A DNA stretch of 64,000 bases, from contig JAKASI010000002.1 of the NCBI GenBank assembly GCA_021828185.1, positions 62,001 to 126,000 on the forward strand, given 5' to 3'. Source of the DNA: an archaeon (lineage in GTDB: Archaea; Thermoproteota; Nitrososphaeria; Nitrososphaerales; UBA183). Below, in pieces: positions 50,444 to 58,604 of this stretch. The notes beneath the pieces were generated by a model. That model saw only the letters and a list, made by a program, of their open reading frames with translations, did not search any database and was not told the origin of the DNA. The stretch's first letter is position 1. Each line of letters starts with the position of its first letter. The translations under genes were made by a program, and so were the position numbers.

Positions 50444-52090
50444 TCACATCGGGGGCATGCCGCCCATGCCACCCATGCCGCCTCCGCCGCCCGGAGGCCC
50501 GGCCGGCGCCTTCATCTTGCTCGACGCTATGACGTCGTCGATCCTGAGTATCATCGAAGCAGCCTCGGTCGCCGCGCGCAGTATCTGCAGCTTGACCGCC
50601 AGGGGCTCCCAGACCGACTTCGAGTACATGTCGGCCACCTTCCCGTTCAGGGCGTCGACCCCGTACCACTTCCCCTCCTTGCCATGCCTTGCCCTCAGGT
50701 CGACCTGGGTGTCGATGGGGTCCATCCCTGCGTTCTCCGCGAGCGTCAGCGGGATGCTCTCCATGGCGTCGGCAAACTTCAGGGCTGCCAGCTGTTCCCT
50801 CCCTGTGAGCTTCTGGGCCCAGTTGCGGAGCTGCACGGACACCTCCTCCTCAGGGGCGCCTCCCCCTGCCACGACCGCCGGGAGTTCGACCACGTCCTTC
50901 GTCACCATTATGGCGTCGTGAAGGGCCCTCTCGGCCTCGTCGACGATCCTCTGGGTCCCTCCCCTGACCAGGATCGTCACGGCCTTGGGGTTCTTGCACC
51001 CTTCGACGAAGACCCACTTGTCCTCCTCGAGCTTCCTCTCTTCGACCAGCTTGGCGTATCCGAGGTCCTTGGTGGTCAGGTCGTCGAGGTTGGTGACTAT
51101 CCTGGCCCCTGTCGCCTTTGCGAGCTTCGTCATGTCCGACTCCTTCACCCTCCGCACCCCGAGTATCCCCGCCTTGGCGAGGAAGTGCTGGGCCAGGTCG
51201 TCGATCCCCTTCTGGCAGATGAGGACGTTGGCCCCGGCTGCCTGGACCTTGTCGACCATCCCCTTGAGGATGCTGGTCTCCTCGTCCATGAACTGCTGCA
51301 TCTGCTGCGGGTCGTTGATCCTGATCTCTGCCGAGAACTCTGTCTTCTCGATCTCCAGGGCCGAGTTCACAAGGGCGATCTTCCCTTCCTCTATCTTCTT
51401 CGGCATCCCCGAGTGGACGACCTCTTTGTCGAGCACTATCCCCCTTATCATCTGGGTGTCGGTTAGCGCCCCGCCCGGCTTCTTCTCGACCTTCACGTTG
51501 TCGATGTCGACCTTGAACCCGCTGTCCCTCTTCTCAGCCACCTGGAGGATGGCGTCCACCACTATCCCTGCGAGGTGGGGGGAGTCCTCGTTGACGAGCT
51601 TGGTCAGCATGCTGGTGTTGGCGACCTTGAGGATGTCCGCCCTGTTCTCCGGGTCCACCTTCTCTGCTATCTCCTCGAGGATCTGCTGCGCCTTCTCGGC
51701 GGCCCTCGAGTATCCGTCCACCACTACCACCGGGTGGACGTTTTTGTTGATCAGATCCTCCGCCTTCTCGAGGAGGGAACCTGCGACCACGACCGCCGAG
51801 GTCGTCCCGTCCCCAACCTCGTTGTCCGTCGCCTTGCTGATCTCCACCATCATCTTCGCCGCCGGGTGCTGGACGTCGAGCTCCTTCAGCATCGTCGCCC
51901 CGTCGTTGGTTATCGTGACGTCTCCCATCGAGTCCACCAGCATCTTGTCCATCCCTCGGGGCCCCAGTGAGCTCTTGACGACCTCCGCGATCAGTTTCGC
52001 GGCCGAGATGTTGTTCCTCTGAGCCTCTCTCCCTCTCGACTCTCCGGAACCCTCCTTCAGAATTATGACCGGTTGGCCAGTTGCAGACAT
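50444..52090 (-). CDS. ths: Thermosome (group II chaperonin) subunit
   Basis: A 548-residue group II chaperonin subunit with LGPRGMDKMLVDSMGDVTITNDGATML, the ATP loop VGDGTTSAVVVAG, and a Gly/Met-rich C-terminal tail (GGGGGMGGMGGMPPM). It folds proteins in an eight- or nine-membered double ring. Its stop is 4 bp from the convergent cyclodeaminase-like gene. A TATA-like ggtatattag (about 52116-52125 on the other strand as ctaatatacc) lies upstream of the ATG. Confidence 0.97.
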   Translation of the reverse strand: MSATGQPVIILKEGSGESRGREAQRNNISAAKLIAEVVKSSLGPRGMDKMLVDSMGDVTITNDGATMLKELDVQHPAAKMMVEISKATDNEVGDGTTSAVVVAGSLLEKAEDLINKNVHPVVVVDGYSRAAEKAQQILEEIAEKVDPENRADILKVANTSMLTKLVNEDSPHLAGIVVDAILQVAEKRDSGFKVDIDNVKVEKKPGGALTDTQMIRGIVLDKEVVHSGMPKKIEEGKIALVNSALEIEKTEFSAEIRINDPQQMQQFMDEETSILKGMVDKVQAAGANVLICQKGIDDLAQHFLAKAGILGVRRVKESDMTKLAKATGARIVTNLDDLTTKDLGYAKLVEERKLEEDKWVFVEGCKNPKAVTILVRGGTQRIVDEAERALHDAIMVTKDVVELPAVVAGGGAPEEEVSVQLRNWAQKLTGREQLAALKFADAMESIPLTLAENAGMDPIDTQVDLRARHGKEGKWYGVDALNGKVADMYSKSVWEPLAVKLQILRAATEAASMILRIDDVIASSKMKAPAGPPGGGGGMGGMGGMPPM

Positions 52091-52215
52091 TCGAATCGGA
52101 GGTATACAACCAAGTGGGGTATATTAGGATTGTCGTCAGATGAAAGGGGTCTGCGACAGTTCGGCCCCGGAGATAATTCTTAAGTGCGGTCAGCTTCGCG
52201 CCGTGCTCGGACGTT

Positions 52216-52911
52216 TTGTCTGCGCCTGTCAGATTATCAAAGAAGCTGGCCGCCGAACTCGTCGGCACGTTCGTGTTCGTCCTCGTGGGCGCAGGGTCGG
52301 CGGTGGGCACATCCAGCCTGCTGAGCCCTGCCTCGGGGGTCGGCATCCTAGTCGCGGCCTTCGCCAACGGGATAGGGCTCGCCGTGGCCGTCTCGGCCAC
52401 CATGGGGATCTCAGGCGGGGCCCTCAACCCGGCCGTCGCCGTGGGGCTCTGGGCCGGAAAGAAGCTCCCGTCGAGGGACCTGATTCCGTACGTGATAGCG
52501 GAGCTGGCCGGGGCGACCCTGGCCGGGGCGGCCCTGGTCGTCTCCTTCCCCTCGGCCATGGGGAACGTCGTCGAATGGGGTTCCCCCACCCTCAGCGGGG
52601 TCCTGAACTCGTGGCAGGGGATGGCCATAGAAGCCCTCCTCACCTTCGTGCTGGTCTTTGCGGTCTACGGCACTGCGGTCGATTCGAGGGCGCCGAAGAT
52701 AGGTGGACTCGGGATCGGGCTCGCGGTCGTCGCGGACGTGCTCGTCGCCGGGAACCTCACGGGGGCTGCCATGAACCCGGCGAGGGCCTATGGCCCGATG
52801 ATCGCGGGAGGCTTCTTCCCGGGATACTGGTACATCTACCTGATCGGCCCGCTGGTCGGCGGAGCGCTGGCAGGGCTCGTCTACAAGTATCTGATAGAGA
52901 ACCCCAACTGA
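52216..52911 (+). CDS. Aquaporin / MIP-family channel
   Basis: A 231-residue membrane protein with six hydrophobic helices and two NPA boxes (GGALNPAVAVGLW and GAAMNPARAYGP). It conducts water or small neutral solutes. TTG start at 52216. Ar/R filter residues not assigned. Confidence 0.92.
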   Translation: MSAPVRLSKKLAAELVGTFVFVLVGAGSAVGTSSLLSPASGVGILVAAFANGIGLAVAVSATMGISGGALNPAVAVGLWAGKKLPSRDLIPYVIAELAGATLAGAALVVSFPSAMGNVVEWGSPTLSGVLNSWQGMAIEALLTFVLVFAVYGTAVDSRAPKIGGLGIGLAVVADVLVAGNLTGAAMNPARAYGPMIAGGFFPGYWYIYLIGPLVGGALAGLVYKYLIENPN

Positions 52912-52957
52912 AAAGGGGTCGGAGATAAATAACTCCCGTCGAGGGCGAATCGAGTCT

Positions 52958-53440
52958 TTGAAAGCAACCGTCACCCGGCTCAGCAGGGAGCAGGCGAAGG
53001 AGCTCCTTGTGAAGCTGGACTCGGACATCGGGAGCCTGAGGGGGAAGGACGCACTGGAGGCCATAGTCAGGCTGCTGAACTCGGAGGTACCGAGCTACAC
53101 CTGGGTCGGGATCTACGCTGTGGCCGGGGGCGAACTCGTCCTCGACGCCTGGTCCGGCCCGGCAGCCACCGAGCACGTCCGGATACCGATCGGGAAGGGG
53201 GTGTGCGGCTTCGCTGCGAAGGCAGGGAAGACGGAGATCGTCTCCGACGTCAGCAAGGACCCGAGGTACCTCCAGTGCTTCCTGTCCACGAGATCGGAAA
53301 TCGTGGTGCCCATATTCAACCAGGACTCGGTCGTGGGCGAGATCGACGTCGACGGAGACCAGCTGGACGCGTTCTCTTCGCTGGACAGGGAGTTCCTCGA
53401 AGCGGTCGCCAGGAAGGCTGCAAGCCGCTGGTCCTCCTGA
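52958..53440 (+). CDS. GAF-domain protein, free-methionine-R-sulfoxide-reductase-like
   Basis: The 160-residue single GAF domain has WVGIYAVAGGELVLDAWSGP, GKGVCGFAAKAGKTEIV and DPRYLQCFLSTRSEIVVPI. Free-Met-R-sulfoxide reductases keep Cys at the last two positions; both Cys are here (about residues 92 and 111), so a redox role is likely. It lies directly upstream of the SUF operon and ends 5 bp before the first palindrome. Confidence 0.78.
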   Translation: MKATVTRLSREQAKELLVKLDSDIGSLRGKDALEAIVRLLNSEVPSYTWVGIYAVAGGELVLDAWSGPAATEHVRIPIGKGVCGFAAKAGKTEIVSDVSKDPRYLQCFLSTRSEIVVPIFNQDSVVGEIDVDGDQLDAFSSLDREFLEAVARKAASRWSS

Positions 53441-53445
53441 CATCG

Positions 53446-53459
53446 ATAACATATGTTAT
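53446..53459. promoter_or_regulatory. Palindrome ATAAC-N4-GTTAT before sufC
   Basis: ATAAC-ATAT-GTTAT, a perfect 14-bp palindrome, lies just upstream of the sufC TATA-like cttaaata (53464-53471). A near-identical site precedes sufB. It is a likely operator for a regulator of Fe-S assembly. Confidence 0.6.
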
Positions 53460-53497
53460 AATACTTAAATACGATGGGAAGTCGCGGCGAGCGAAGA

Positions 53498-54274
53498 ATG
53501 AAACTCGAGATAAAAGACCTCCACGCCTCCGTCGAAGGCAAGGAGATCCTGAAAGGGGTCGACCTGACGATCAACCAGGGAGAGACCCACGCCCTCATGG
53601 GGCCCAACGGCTCTGGAAAGAGCACCCTGGCCTACACCCTGATGGGGCACCCGAAGTATCAGGTCACCTCCGGGCAGATGTCCATCGACGGGGAAAGCCT
53701 GGTCGGCGTGGCCCCCGACAAGAGGGTGAAGAAGGGGCTGTTCCTGGCGTTCCAGTACCCGGTCAGCGTGCAGGGGGTCAGCATGTTCTCGTTCCTCAGG
53801 GCGGCCTACAACAACTCCAGACCGCCGGGGTCTGAGACGCCGACGATCTTCGAGTTCAGGGAAGTCGTGGCCGAGAAGCTGAAGATGCTCAGCATGGACG
53901 AGTCCTTCCTCAACCGGTACCTGAACGAGGGGTTCTCGGGGGGCGAGAAGAAGCGGGCCGAGATACTGCAGATGGCCCTGATGCAGCCGAAGTTCGCCGT
54001 CCTTGACGAGACCGACTCGGGGCTCGACATCGACGCCCTGAGGATAGTGGCCGAGGGGATCAACAAAGTGTCGGGGCCTCAGACCGGGGCCCTGCTGATC
54101 ACGCACTACCAGAGGATACTGAAGTACGTCAAGCCCCAGTTCGTGCACGTGATGTACCAGGGGAGGATCATCGAATCGGGCGGGGAAGACTTGTCCAGGC
54201 TCCTGGAGGAGAAAGGGTACACCTGGATTCAGGGGTACAAGGAGGAGGAGCAGGTCGCCCAGTCGACCCCATAA
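53498..54274 (+). CDS. sufC: Fe-S assembly ATPase SufC
   Basis: The SufC ABC-type ATPase (258 residues from ATG 53498). Walker A is GPNGSGKST, the signature region GFSGGEKKRAEILQMAL, Walker B LDETDSGLDIDAL, and the switch His in LLITHYQRIL. It powers the SufBCD scaffold that builds Fe-S clusters. ATG 53498 is chosen over an upstream ATG at 53474 because the TATA-like box at 53464-53471 would put the transcript start near 53493. Confidence 0.95.
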   Translation: MKLEIKDLHASVEGKEILKGVDLTINQGETHALMGPNGSGKSTLAYTLMGHPKYQVTSGQMSIDGESLVGVAPDKRVKKGLFLAFQYPVSVQGVSMFSFLRAAYNNSRPPGSETPTIFEFREVVAEKLKMLSMDESFLNRYLNEGFSGGEKKRAEILQMALMQPKFAVLDETDSGLDIDALRIVAEGINKVSGPQTGALLITHYQRILKYVKPQFVHVMYQGRIIESGGEDLSRLLEEKGYTWIQGYKEEEQVAQSTP

Positions 54275-54291
54275 CCCTTTTAACGAGCAAA

Positions 54292-54305
54292 ATAACCTAT
54301 GTTAT
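54292..54305. promoter_or_regulatory. Palindrome ATAAC-N4-GTTAT before sufB
   Basis: ATAAC-CTAT-GTTAT in the 50-bp gap between sufC and sufB, differing from the sufC site only in the central four bases. It lies 19 nt before the sufB TTG and overlaps possible TATA sequence (gttatat). Two copies of one palindrome in front of consecutive suf genes suggest a common regulator. Confidence 0.6.
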
Positions 54306-54324
54306 ATCCGAGCGTGAGACGGGA

Positions 54325-56808
54325 TTGAGCTCAAAGACCGACATCGTCACGGATGACTACAAGGAGAAGTACGGCTTCAGCGACCCTGTCGAATCCTACG
54401 CTGTCCAGGGGATAAATGGGCTGAGCGAGAGGGTCGTCCAGGAGATCGTCCGGCTCCACGACGAGCCCGCCTGGATGGAGCAGATCAGGATGAAGGCCCT
54501 GAAGCATTTCCTCAACCTGAAGCCTCCGGCCTGGGCGCCGGAGCTGGCAGACATCGACTTCCAGAGCTTCTACTACTACGCCAGGCCGACAGCGAAGGCA
54601 GTCGACTCCTGGGACCAGCTCCCAGAGTACATCAAGAGGACCTACGACAAGCTCGGGATCACCGAGGCGGAGAAGAAGTTCCTCGCGGGCGTGGGAGCCG
54701 TGTACGAGTCAGAAGCTGTATACCACAGCATCCAGGGCGAGCTCGAGAAGCAGGGGGTGGTGTTCACGGACACCGTGACCGCCCTGAAGCAGTATCCGGA
54801 AATCATGAAGAAGTACTTCGGGACCGTGGTGCCATTCCAGGACAACTACATCGCCGCCCTGCAGACCGCGGTCTGGAGCGCTGGCTCCTTCGTCTATGTC
54901 CCCGAGGGGGTGAAGGTCCCGATGATACTGCAAGCATACTTCAGAATAAACGAAAGAAAGATGGGACAATTCGAAAGGACTCTGATAGTTGCGGAGCCAT
55001 ATAGCGAAGTCTCGTATAATGAAGGGTGTCTCCCAGCGGACGAACTCGTGAGCAAGGGGCATTCTCTGAAATCAATCGAAGGCATTACGCGCCAGGAGCT
55101 TGTCGTGACCCACGAAGGAAGGAGGCAGGCCGTGACAGACACCTACGTCCATCCTCACGACGGCCAGATGTTGACCATCGTCCCCCAGTCAAGCGCAAGC
55201 GCCTTCAAGCTTACGCCCGAGCATCCGGTCCTGGCGGTCAAGAGAAGCCGAGTGACGATCAGGAAGAGCAGGAACGGGGGGCTTCCGGAGGCTTCCACAT
55301 CGAAGCTCAGGGCTACCGAGCCGCAGTTCATCGAAGCAGGAAGACTCGAAGTGGGCGACTTCATCGTTTACGTTGCCCCGACAGAAACGAAGGACGATCC
55401 ACTGATATCCGACGCGCTGCTGAAGATCCTCGGGATCTATCTGGCCGAAGGCGGGGTCTCCTACAACACCGCGCTCGATAGGGACTACCTGCATTTCAGC
55501 TTCGGAAAATCTGCAAAAGAGAAGAGGCTTGCCGACGAACTGCTACGACTGATTCATTCCCTGGGTGAAAGAGCGAGCCTGCAAAAGTCGCGCGGGAAGT
55601 ACTATGTGGTCGGCTCATACTCCAAGCCGCTGACAGAGTTCTGCAGGTCGAACGGTGGCTCGGGCGCCTCTGCCAAGGCGCTCTCTGAACGCATGATGCA
55701 GCTTCCATCAGAACGCCAGATGCTTCTTCTCAGGTACTACCTCGAAGGGGATGGAAACAGGCACACGAAGAAGGGGAATTCGCTGATGATACGCGCGTCG
55801 ACAGCAAGCAGACTGCTCGCGTTCCAGATCCAGGAGATCCTTGCGAGGGCGGGGATGTATTCGAACATCAACCTGCGCAAGGGGTCCGAGGGCACGATTC
55901 TGGGAAGGAAGGTTGTGAGAGGCGACCAGTACAACTTGGAGTACACAGAGGACAAGAAATGGAGCGCGGTAAGGCGGAAGGGCAACAGGTTCCTTGTCCC
56001 GATCAAGAAGATTCTATCCGAGCCGTACAACGGGCGGGTCTACAACATCGGCGTCGAAAAAGACGAGAGCTACCTCGTGAAGGGGTTCGCCGTCCATAAC
56101 TGCTCGGCTCCCGTCTACTCCGCCCAGTCCCTCCACTCCGCCATAGTCGAGATCATTGCGAGGAAGGGGTCCATGGTGAAGTACACCACCCTACAGAACT
56201 GGTCCAGAGACGTCCTCAACCTGGTGACGAAGAGGGCGCACGCCCACGAGGACGCGACGGTCTCCTGGGTCGATTTCAACGGCGGGTCGAAGCTCACGAG
56301 GAAGTACCCCTCAGTCTACCTCCTGGGCCCGCGGGCGAAGGCAGACATCATCTCCGTAGCCTACGCAGGGCCGGGCCAGGTTCAGGACACGGGCGCCAAG
56401 GCCATCCACCTCGCGAAGGACACCACCTCCAAGATCATCTCCCGCTCCGTATCGAAGGGGGGAGGGCACACCGCCTACCGGGGCCTCCTCCACATAGCCA
56501 AGGGGGCCAAGAACGTGAAGGCGACGGTCAGATGTGACGCGTTGCTCGTGGACCCCATCAGCACCACCGCCACCTACCCCTACATGGAGATCCAGGAGGA
56601 CGACGCCACGGTCACCCACGAAGCGAGCGTGGGGAAGGTCGGGGAGGAGCAGCTGTTCTACCTGATGGCCAGGGGGATCTCCGAAGGGGACGCCCTCAGC
56701 ATGGTGGTGAACGGCTTCATGGAGCCGTTCGCGAAGGAGCTCCCCATGACCTACGCAGTGGAGTTCAACCGCCTCATGTCGCTGGAAATGACCAACGCCG
56801 TCGGATAG
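54325..56808 (+). CDS. sufB: Fe-S assembly protein SufB interrupted by an intein
   Basis: The 827-residue precursor contains SufB (469 residues once spliced) and an intein of 358 residues. SufB parts: SDPVESYAVQGINGLSERVV at the start, VPEGVKVPMILQAYFRIN in the first half, and the conserved GCSAPVYSAQSLHSAIVEI after splicing, which contains the junction Cys. The C-terminal half has the usual beta-helix (GGGHTAYRG, DDATVTHEASVGKVGEEQLFYLMARG). It forms the scaffold with SufC and SufD. TTG start. Confidence 0.95.
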   Translation: MSSKTDIVTDDYKEKYGFSDPVESYAVQGINGLSERVVQEIVRLHDEPAWMEQIRMKALKHFLNLKPPAWAPELADIDFQSFYYYARPTAKAVDSWDQLPEYIKRTYDKLGITEAEKKFLAGVGAVYESEAVYHSIQGELEKQGVVFTDTVTALKQYPEIMKKYFGTVVPFQDNYIAALQTAVWSAGSFVYVPEGVKVPMILQAYFRINERKMGQFERTLIVAEPYSEVSYNEGCLPADELVSKGHSLKSIEGITRQELVVTHEGRRQAVTDTYVHPHDGQMLTIVPQSSASAFKLTPEHPVLAVKRSRVTIRKSRNGGLPEASTSKLRATEPQFIEAGRLEVGDFIVYVAPTETKDDPLISDALLKILGIYLAEGGVSYNTALDRDYLHFSFGKSAKEKRLADELLRLIHSLGERASLQKSRGKYYVVGSYSKPLTEFCRSNGGSGASAKALSERMMQLPSERQMLLLRYYLEGDGNRHTKKGNSLMIRASTASRLLAFQIQEILARAGMYSNINLRKGSEGTILGRKVVRGDQYNLEYTEDKKWSAVRRKGNRFLVPIKKILSEPYNGRVYNIGVEKDESYLVKGFAVHNCSAPVYSAQSLHSAIVEIIARKGSMVKYTTLQNWSRDVLNLVTKRAHAHEDATVSWVDFNGGSKLTRKYPSVYLLGPRAKADIISVAYAGPGQVQDTGAKAIHLAKDTTSKIISRSVSKGGGHTAYRGLLHIAKGAKNVKATVRCDALLVDPISTTATYPYMEIQEDDATVTHEASVGKVGEEQLFYLMARGISEGDALSMVVNGFMEPFAKELPMTYAVEFNRLMSLEMTNAVG
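54928..55026 (+). other. AT-rich extein tract directly 5' of the intein
   Basis: By hand count, 54931-55020 has 36 of 90 G/C, while the preceding 90 bp (54841-54930) has 57 of 90 and the first 90 bp after the intein (56101-56190) has 55 of 90. The encoded SufB residues (QAYFRINERKMGQFERTLIVAE) are normal, so only the codons changed. This fits co-conversion of the flank during intein homing. Confidence 0.6.
55027..56100 (+). other. SufB intein with LAGLIDADG endonuclease
   Basis: The 358-residue insertion starts at Cys235 (CLPADELV, block A) and ends FAVHN before the +1 Cys593. It has a block-B-like segment (FKLTPEHPVLAV), two LAGLIDADG motifs (LLKILGIYLAEGG and LLLRYYLEGDG, the second degenerate), a block F region (GRVYNIGVEKDESYLV) and the terminal HN. 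All splicing residues (C1, terminal Asn, +1 Cys) are present, so it is probably splicing-competent. Codon use is poorer in G/C than the rest of sufB. Confidence 0.92.
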
Positions 56809-56835
56809 GTCGGTGCGAAGGGGCCCAGAGCGACC

Positions 56836-58248
56836 TTGTCCCAGACCGCGGTTTCCTCGTTCGACGAGGACCTCGTCAGGAGTATCTCCTCGTCCCTGCA
56901 CGAGCCGTCCTGGCTCACAGACTCGAGGCTCGAAGCCTTCAGGCAGTTCTCGGCTCTCCCGCCGGAGAAAAACCCCCTCTACACGAAGTACGTCCCCACC
57001 TTCAACTTCCCGCTGGATGGGTTCAGGCTCGTCCCCGGGACCTCCGAGATCGACTTCCGGACCTTCTTCAAGGACTTCCTGACCGGGAAGGAGAGCGACA
57101 TCATGCTTCAGGGGAACGAGACCCAGGTGCACACCGAGCTGAGCAGGGAGCTGGCGTCCGCGGGGGTCACCCTGACGTCTTTCCACGAGGCGCTCAGGAG
57201 CGAAGAAGGGAAGGTCAGGAAGCTCATCGAGGGCCGGCTCGTGAAGTCCGAGGGGGACAAGTTCGCCGCCTTCGTCAACGCCTTCTTCAACGGTGGGGCC
57301 TTCGTCCGGGTCCCGGCGGGGGTCACCCTGGAGCGCCCCCTCAGGAGGATGCTCCTCCTGGACTCGCCGAGGACCTCCGTCGTGGAGCAGACCTTCGTCA
57401 TCGCAGAAGAGCAGGCCAGGCTCGTCTACCTCGAAGAGCTCTATTCGAAGGGCCAGCCGTCGCCGGCCTTCGTGGCGTCGACCACCGAGGTCCTGGCGAG
57501 GCCGGGTTCGCACGTCGACTTCTCTTCGATCCAGCTCCTCGACTACCAGACCACCCACGTGTCCAACCGCGGGGTCGGGATCTCCAACGACGCCAGGGCG
57601 ACCGTCAGCTCCCTTTCCCTCGGGGCCGCCCTTGAAAGGTCGAGGACCAACTTCCTCCTGAACGGGAGGGGCTCCTTCGCCGAAGGGTTCGAGATATTCT
57701 TCACCGACGGGAAGCAGAAGTACGACTACGAAACCAACCTGATCCACAACTCCCCGGACTCGACCGGGTCGACCCAGGCCAGAGGTGTGTTGAAGGGAGA
57801 GTCGCAGTCGATATTCAAGGGGATGATCAAGATCGTCAACGCCGCCAAGAACTCGAAGTCGTACCTGGCGCACCACGCCATGATCCTCGACAGGACCGCG
57901 AGGTCCGACGGCGTACCGAGCCTCGAGATAGACAACAACGAGGTGAGGGCCACCCACTCCGCGTCCGTCGCCCAGATAGACGAGGAGCAGCTCTTCTACC
58001 TGGAGGCCAGGGGGCTGGCCCCGGACGAGGCGAAGAAGACGGTGGTCCTGGGGTTCTTCGAGCCGGTCCTTTCGAGGGTCCCCATCGAACAGACGAGGGA
58101 GGGGGCCAGGTTCATGATCGAGGGCAAGTGGCACGGCGAGAAGCGGCGGCTCGTCGACCGGGAGACCCTGCTGGCGGAGACCGGCGAGCTCACCCCCGAG
58201 GTCAAGGAGACAGAGGACATCTTCGAGCGGCACTACAAGTATCGGTAG
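56836..58248 (+). CDS. sufD: Fe-S assembly protein SufD
   Basis: A 470-residue SufB/SufD-family protein without the SufB Cys junction region. The C-terminal half has SYLAHHAMILDRTARSDGVPSLEIDNNEVRATHSASVAQIDEEQLFYLEARG and ends in a hydrophilic tail. It completes the SufBCD scaffold. TTG start; the stop is directly followed by the ATG of the Rieske gene. Confidence 0.93.
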   Translation: MSQTAVSSFDEDLVRSISSSLHEPSWLTDSRLEAFRQFSALPPEKNPLYTKYVPTFNFPLDGFRLVPGTSEIDFRTFFKDFLTGKESDIMLQGNETQVHTELSRELASAGVTLTSFHEALRSEEGKVRKLIEGRLVKSEGDKFAAFVNAFFNGGAFVRVPAGVTLERPLRRMLLLDSPRTSVVEQTFVIAEEQARLVYLEELYSKGQPSPAFVASTTEVLARPGSHVDFSSIQLLDYQTTHVSNRGVGISNDARATVSSLSLGAALERSRTNFLLNGRGSFAEGFEIFFTDGKQKYDYETNLIHNSPDSTGSTQARGVLKGESQSIFKGMIKIVNAAKNSKSYLAHHAMILDRTARSDGVPSLEIDNNEVRATHSASVAQIDEEQLFYLEARGLAPDEAKKTVVLGFFEPVLSRVPIEQTREGARFMIEGKWHGEKRRLVDRETLLAETGELTPEVKETEDIFERHYKYR

Positions 58249-58563
58249 ATGCCGTTGGGAGAGTTCCTTCCCGCCATGAAAGCCTCCGATCTGGCCGAAG
58301 GGTCGGTCTCCACGGCCGACCTGAATGGCAAGCACATACTGCTGTCGAAGATCGGAGGGGAGGTGTCGGCCGTGAGCGGCGTCTGCACCCATCAGGAGAC
58401 TGACCTGGGGCTGGGCTTCGTGATCGAGGACAGGATCGTCTGCCCGCTCCACCTTTCGCAGTTCGAACTCAAGACCGGGCGGGTCATCAACCCGCCGGCG
58501 ACCGTCCCTCTGGAGCGCTTCAACGTCAGGACGGAAGGGGACATGATCCTTGTCGAAGTTTAG
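58249..58563 (+). CDS. Rieske-type [2Fe-2S] ferredoxin
   Basis: The 104-residue protein has the Rieske cluster motif C-x-H (VCTHQE, about residue 45) and C-x2-H (VCPLHLSQF, about residue 65). It lacks transmembrane helices, so it is a soluble ferredoxin that could deliver electrons or accept the new cluster. Its position between sufD and sufS makes it part of the SUF operon. Confidence 0.9.
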   Translation: MPLGEFLPAMKASDLAEGSVSTADLNGKHILLSKIGGEVSAVSGVCTHQETDLGLGFVIEDRIVCPLHLSQFELKTGRVINPPATVPLERFNVRTEGDMILVEV

Positions 58564-58604
58564 GGATTTCTTTTAAGAGGGGAAGATCGACTCTGAAGTC
58601 AAAG

